DNA of 64,000 nucleotides, taken from positions 11,779-75,778 of the forward strand of contig JAWLGJ010000008.1 of assembly GCA_041685145.1 (NCBI GenBank). The letters run 5' to 3'. A program made the translations under genes and the position numbers. The notes beneath the pieces are model-generated. The model was not told the origin of the DNA and did not search any database. It saw only the letters and a list, made by a program, of their open reading frames with translations. Positions 63,748 to 64,000 of the stretch are shown here, one piece after another; position 1 is the first letter of the stretch; each line of letters begins with the position of its first letter. The DNA comes from JAWLGJ01 sp041685145 (GTDB lineage Bacteria > Pseudomonadota > Alphaproteobacteria > Rhodospirillales > Magnetospirillaceae).

Positions 63748-64000
63748 TCAGCCCCCCGCCCAGGCGTCGGCGAGCGCCCGCAGCAGCCCGGCCTGGGCCG
63801 CCAGAACCTCGGCGTCGTCGGGCGCGCGCGGCGGTGGGGTGGTGGGCACCTCCACCCGGTGCAGGCGCGCCGGCCGGCCGGCCATCACCAGCACCTCGTG
63901 CCCCAGGCGCAGCGCCTCCAGGGGATCATGGGTGACGAGCAACACGGTGCGGTCGCGCAACACGTCCGCCGCCAGGGTCTGAAGCTGCAGGCGGGTGATG
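63748..64000 (-). CDS. thiZ: ThiZ-like ABC transporter ATPase, C-terminal part only
   Basis: Only the last 83 codons lie in the window. They include LLVTHDPLEALRLGHEVLVMAG, the H-loop end of an SsuB/TauB/ThiZ-type ATPase, and a short family-like C-terminal extension. Walker A, signature and Walker B lie beyond base 64000. The assignment to ThiZ rests on the ThiX and ThiY neighbours. Confidence 0.85.
   Translation of the reverse strand, partial: ITRLQLQTLAADVLRDRTVLLVTHDPLEALRLGHEVLVMAGRPARLHRVEVPTTPPPRAPDDAEVLAAQAGLLRALADAWAGG

Noticed and set aside
63700..64000. TPP riboswitch for the thi importer
   Set aside because: The operon start lies beyond the window end; nothing riboswitch-like is visible in the part present.

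Overview
The window looks like a draft contig from a high-GC alphaproteobacterium of the Rhodospirillales type. Support comes from a fused ispDF gene, the order dusB-ntrB-ntrC-ntrY-ntrX-trkA-(aminotransferase)-hfq-hflX, TrmFO, an RNase E ending in the alphaproteobacterial GWW motif, a CtrA-era type PopA/PleD-like protein, and an ihfA-merR-tRNA-Pro cluster. Two 10-N runs (16072-16081, 62451-62460) mark assembly gaps. Each breaks one gene, and the first is flanked by G/C homopolymer noise.

Layout. 1-14.5 kb: ispDF on the minus strand, a cytochrome-assembly membrane protein with a clear intrinsic terminator, then the nitrogen-regulation block dusB-ntrBCYX, trkA, a D-amino-acid-aminotransferase-like gene, a HAD phosphatase, hfq, hflX and an inositol-monophosphatase-family gene. 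Most neighbours touch or overlap. 14.6-16.4 kb: a Tat-exported sulfite-oxidase-family enzyme and its c-type cytochrome partner, the latter broken by the first gap. 16.4-20.7 kb (minus): an arsenic operon, arsR-arsC fusion, acr3, GAPDH, arsJ, behind a palindromic operator that overlaps the -35 element. It offers two arsenate routes: reduction plus As(III) efflux, and formation plus efflux of 1-arseno-3-phosphoglycerate. 20.7-22.2 kb: ornithine/lysine decarboxylase behind a 412-base leader that carries a short ORF with a strong ribosome-binding site. 22.3-23.6 kb: an isolated flagellar hook gene with a textbook sigma-54 promoter.

23.6-30.5 kb (minus): ilvD, prfB with its programmed +1 frameshift, a class A penicillin-binding protein and an AmiC-type amidase. 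31-33.6 kb: rne with a long leader. 33.6-43.9 kb: a PAS histidine kinase, an aminotransferase, a periplasmic M48/TPR protease, a DsbA-like protein, trmFO, a rhodanese, a tandem-duplicated DUF4170 protein, uvrA and a tiny zinc-knuckle protein. 44-47.4 kb: livGFHM without a binding protein. 47.4-49.3 kb (minus): a FrnE-like thioredoxin-fold protein and a degenerate REC-REC-GGDEF protein. 49.4-53.6 kb: an RND efflux pair. 53.7-54.6 kb: ihfA, merR and tRNA-Pro(GGG). 54.6-61.9 kb: an unknown protein, a PAS-GGDEF-EAL phosphodiesterase, a SAM hydrolase-family protein, a metallo-beta-lactamase-fold hydrolase, a single-domain response regulator, a FliL-like exported protein and a tandem universal stress protein. 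62-64 kb (minus): the end of a thiZ-thiX-thiY type ABC importer, with thiY broken by the second gap.

No insertion sequence, phage, CRISPR array or origin was seen. Most genes are housekeeping or signalling. The points that most deserve a second look are the decarboxylase leader, the arsenic operon and its operator, the degenerate c-di-GMP proteins, the probable AUU start of a response regulator, and the operator-like palindrome before the RND pump.
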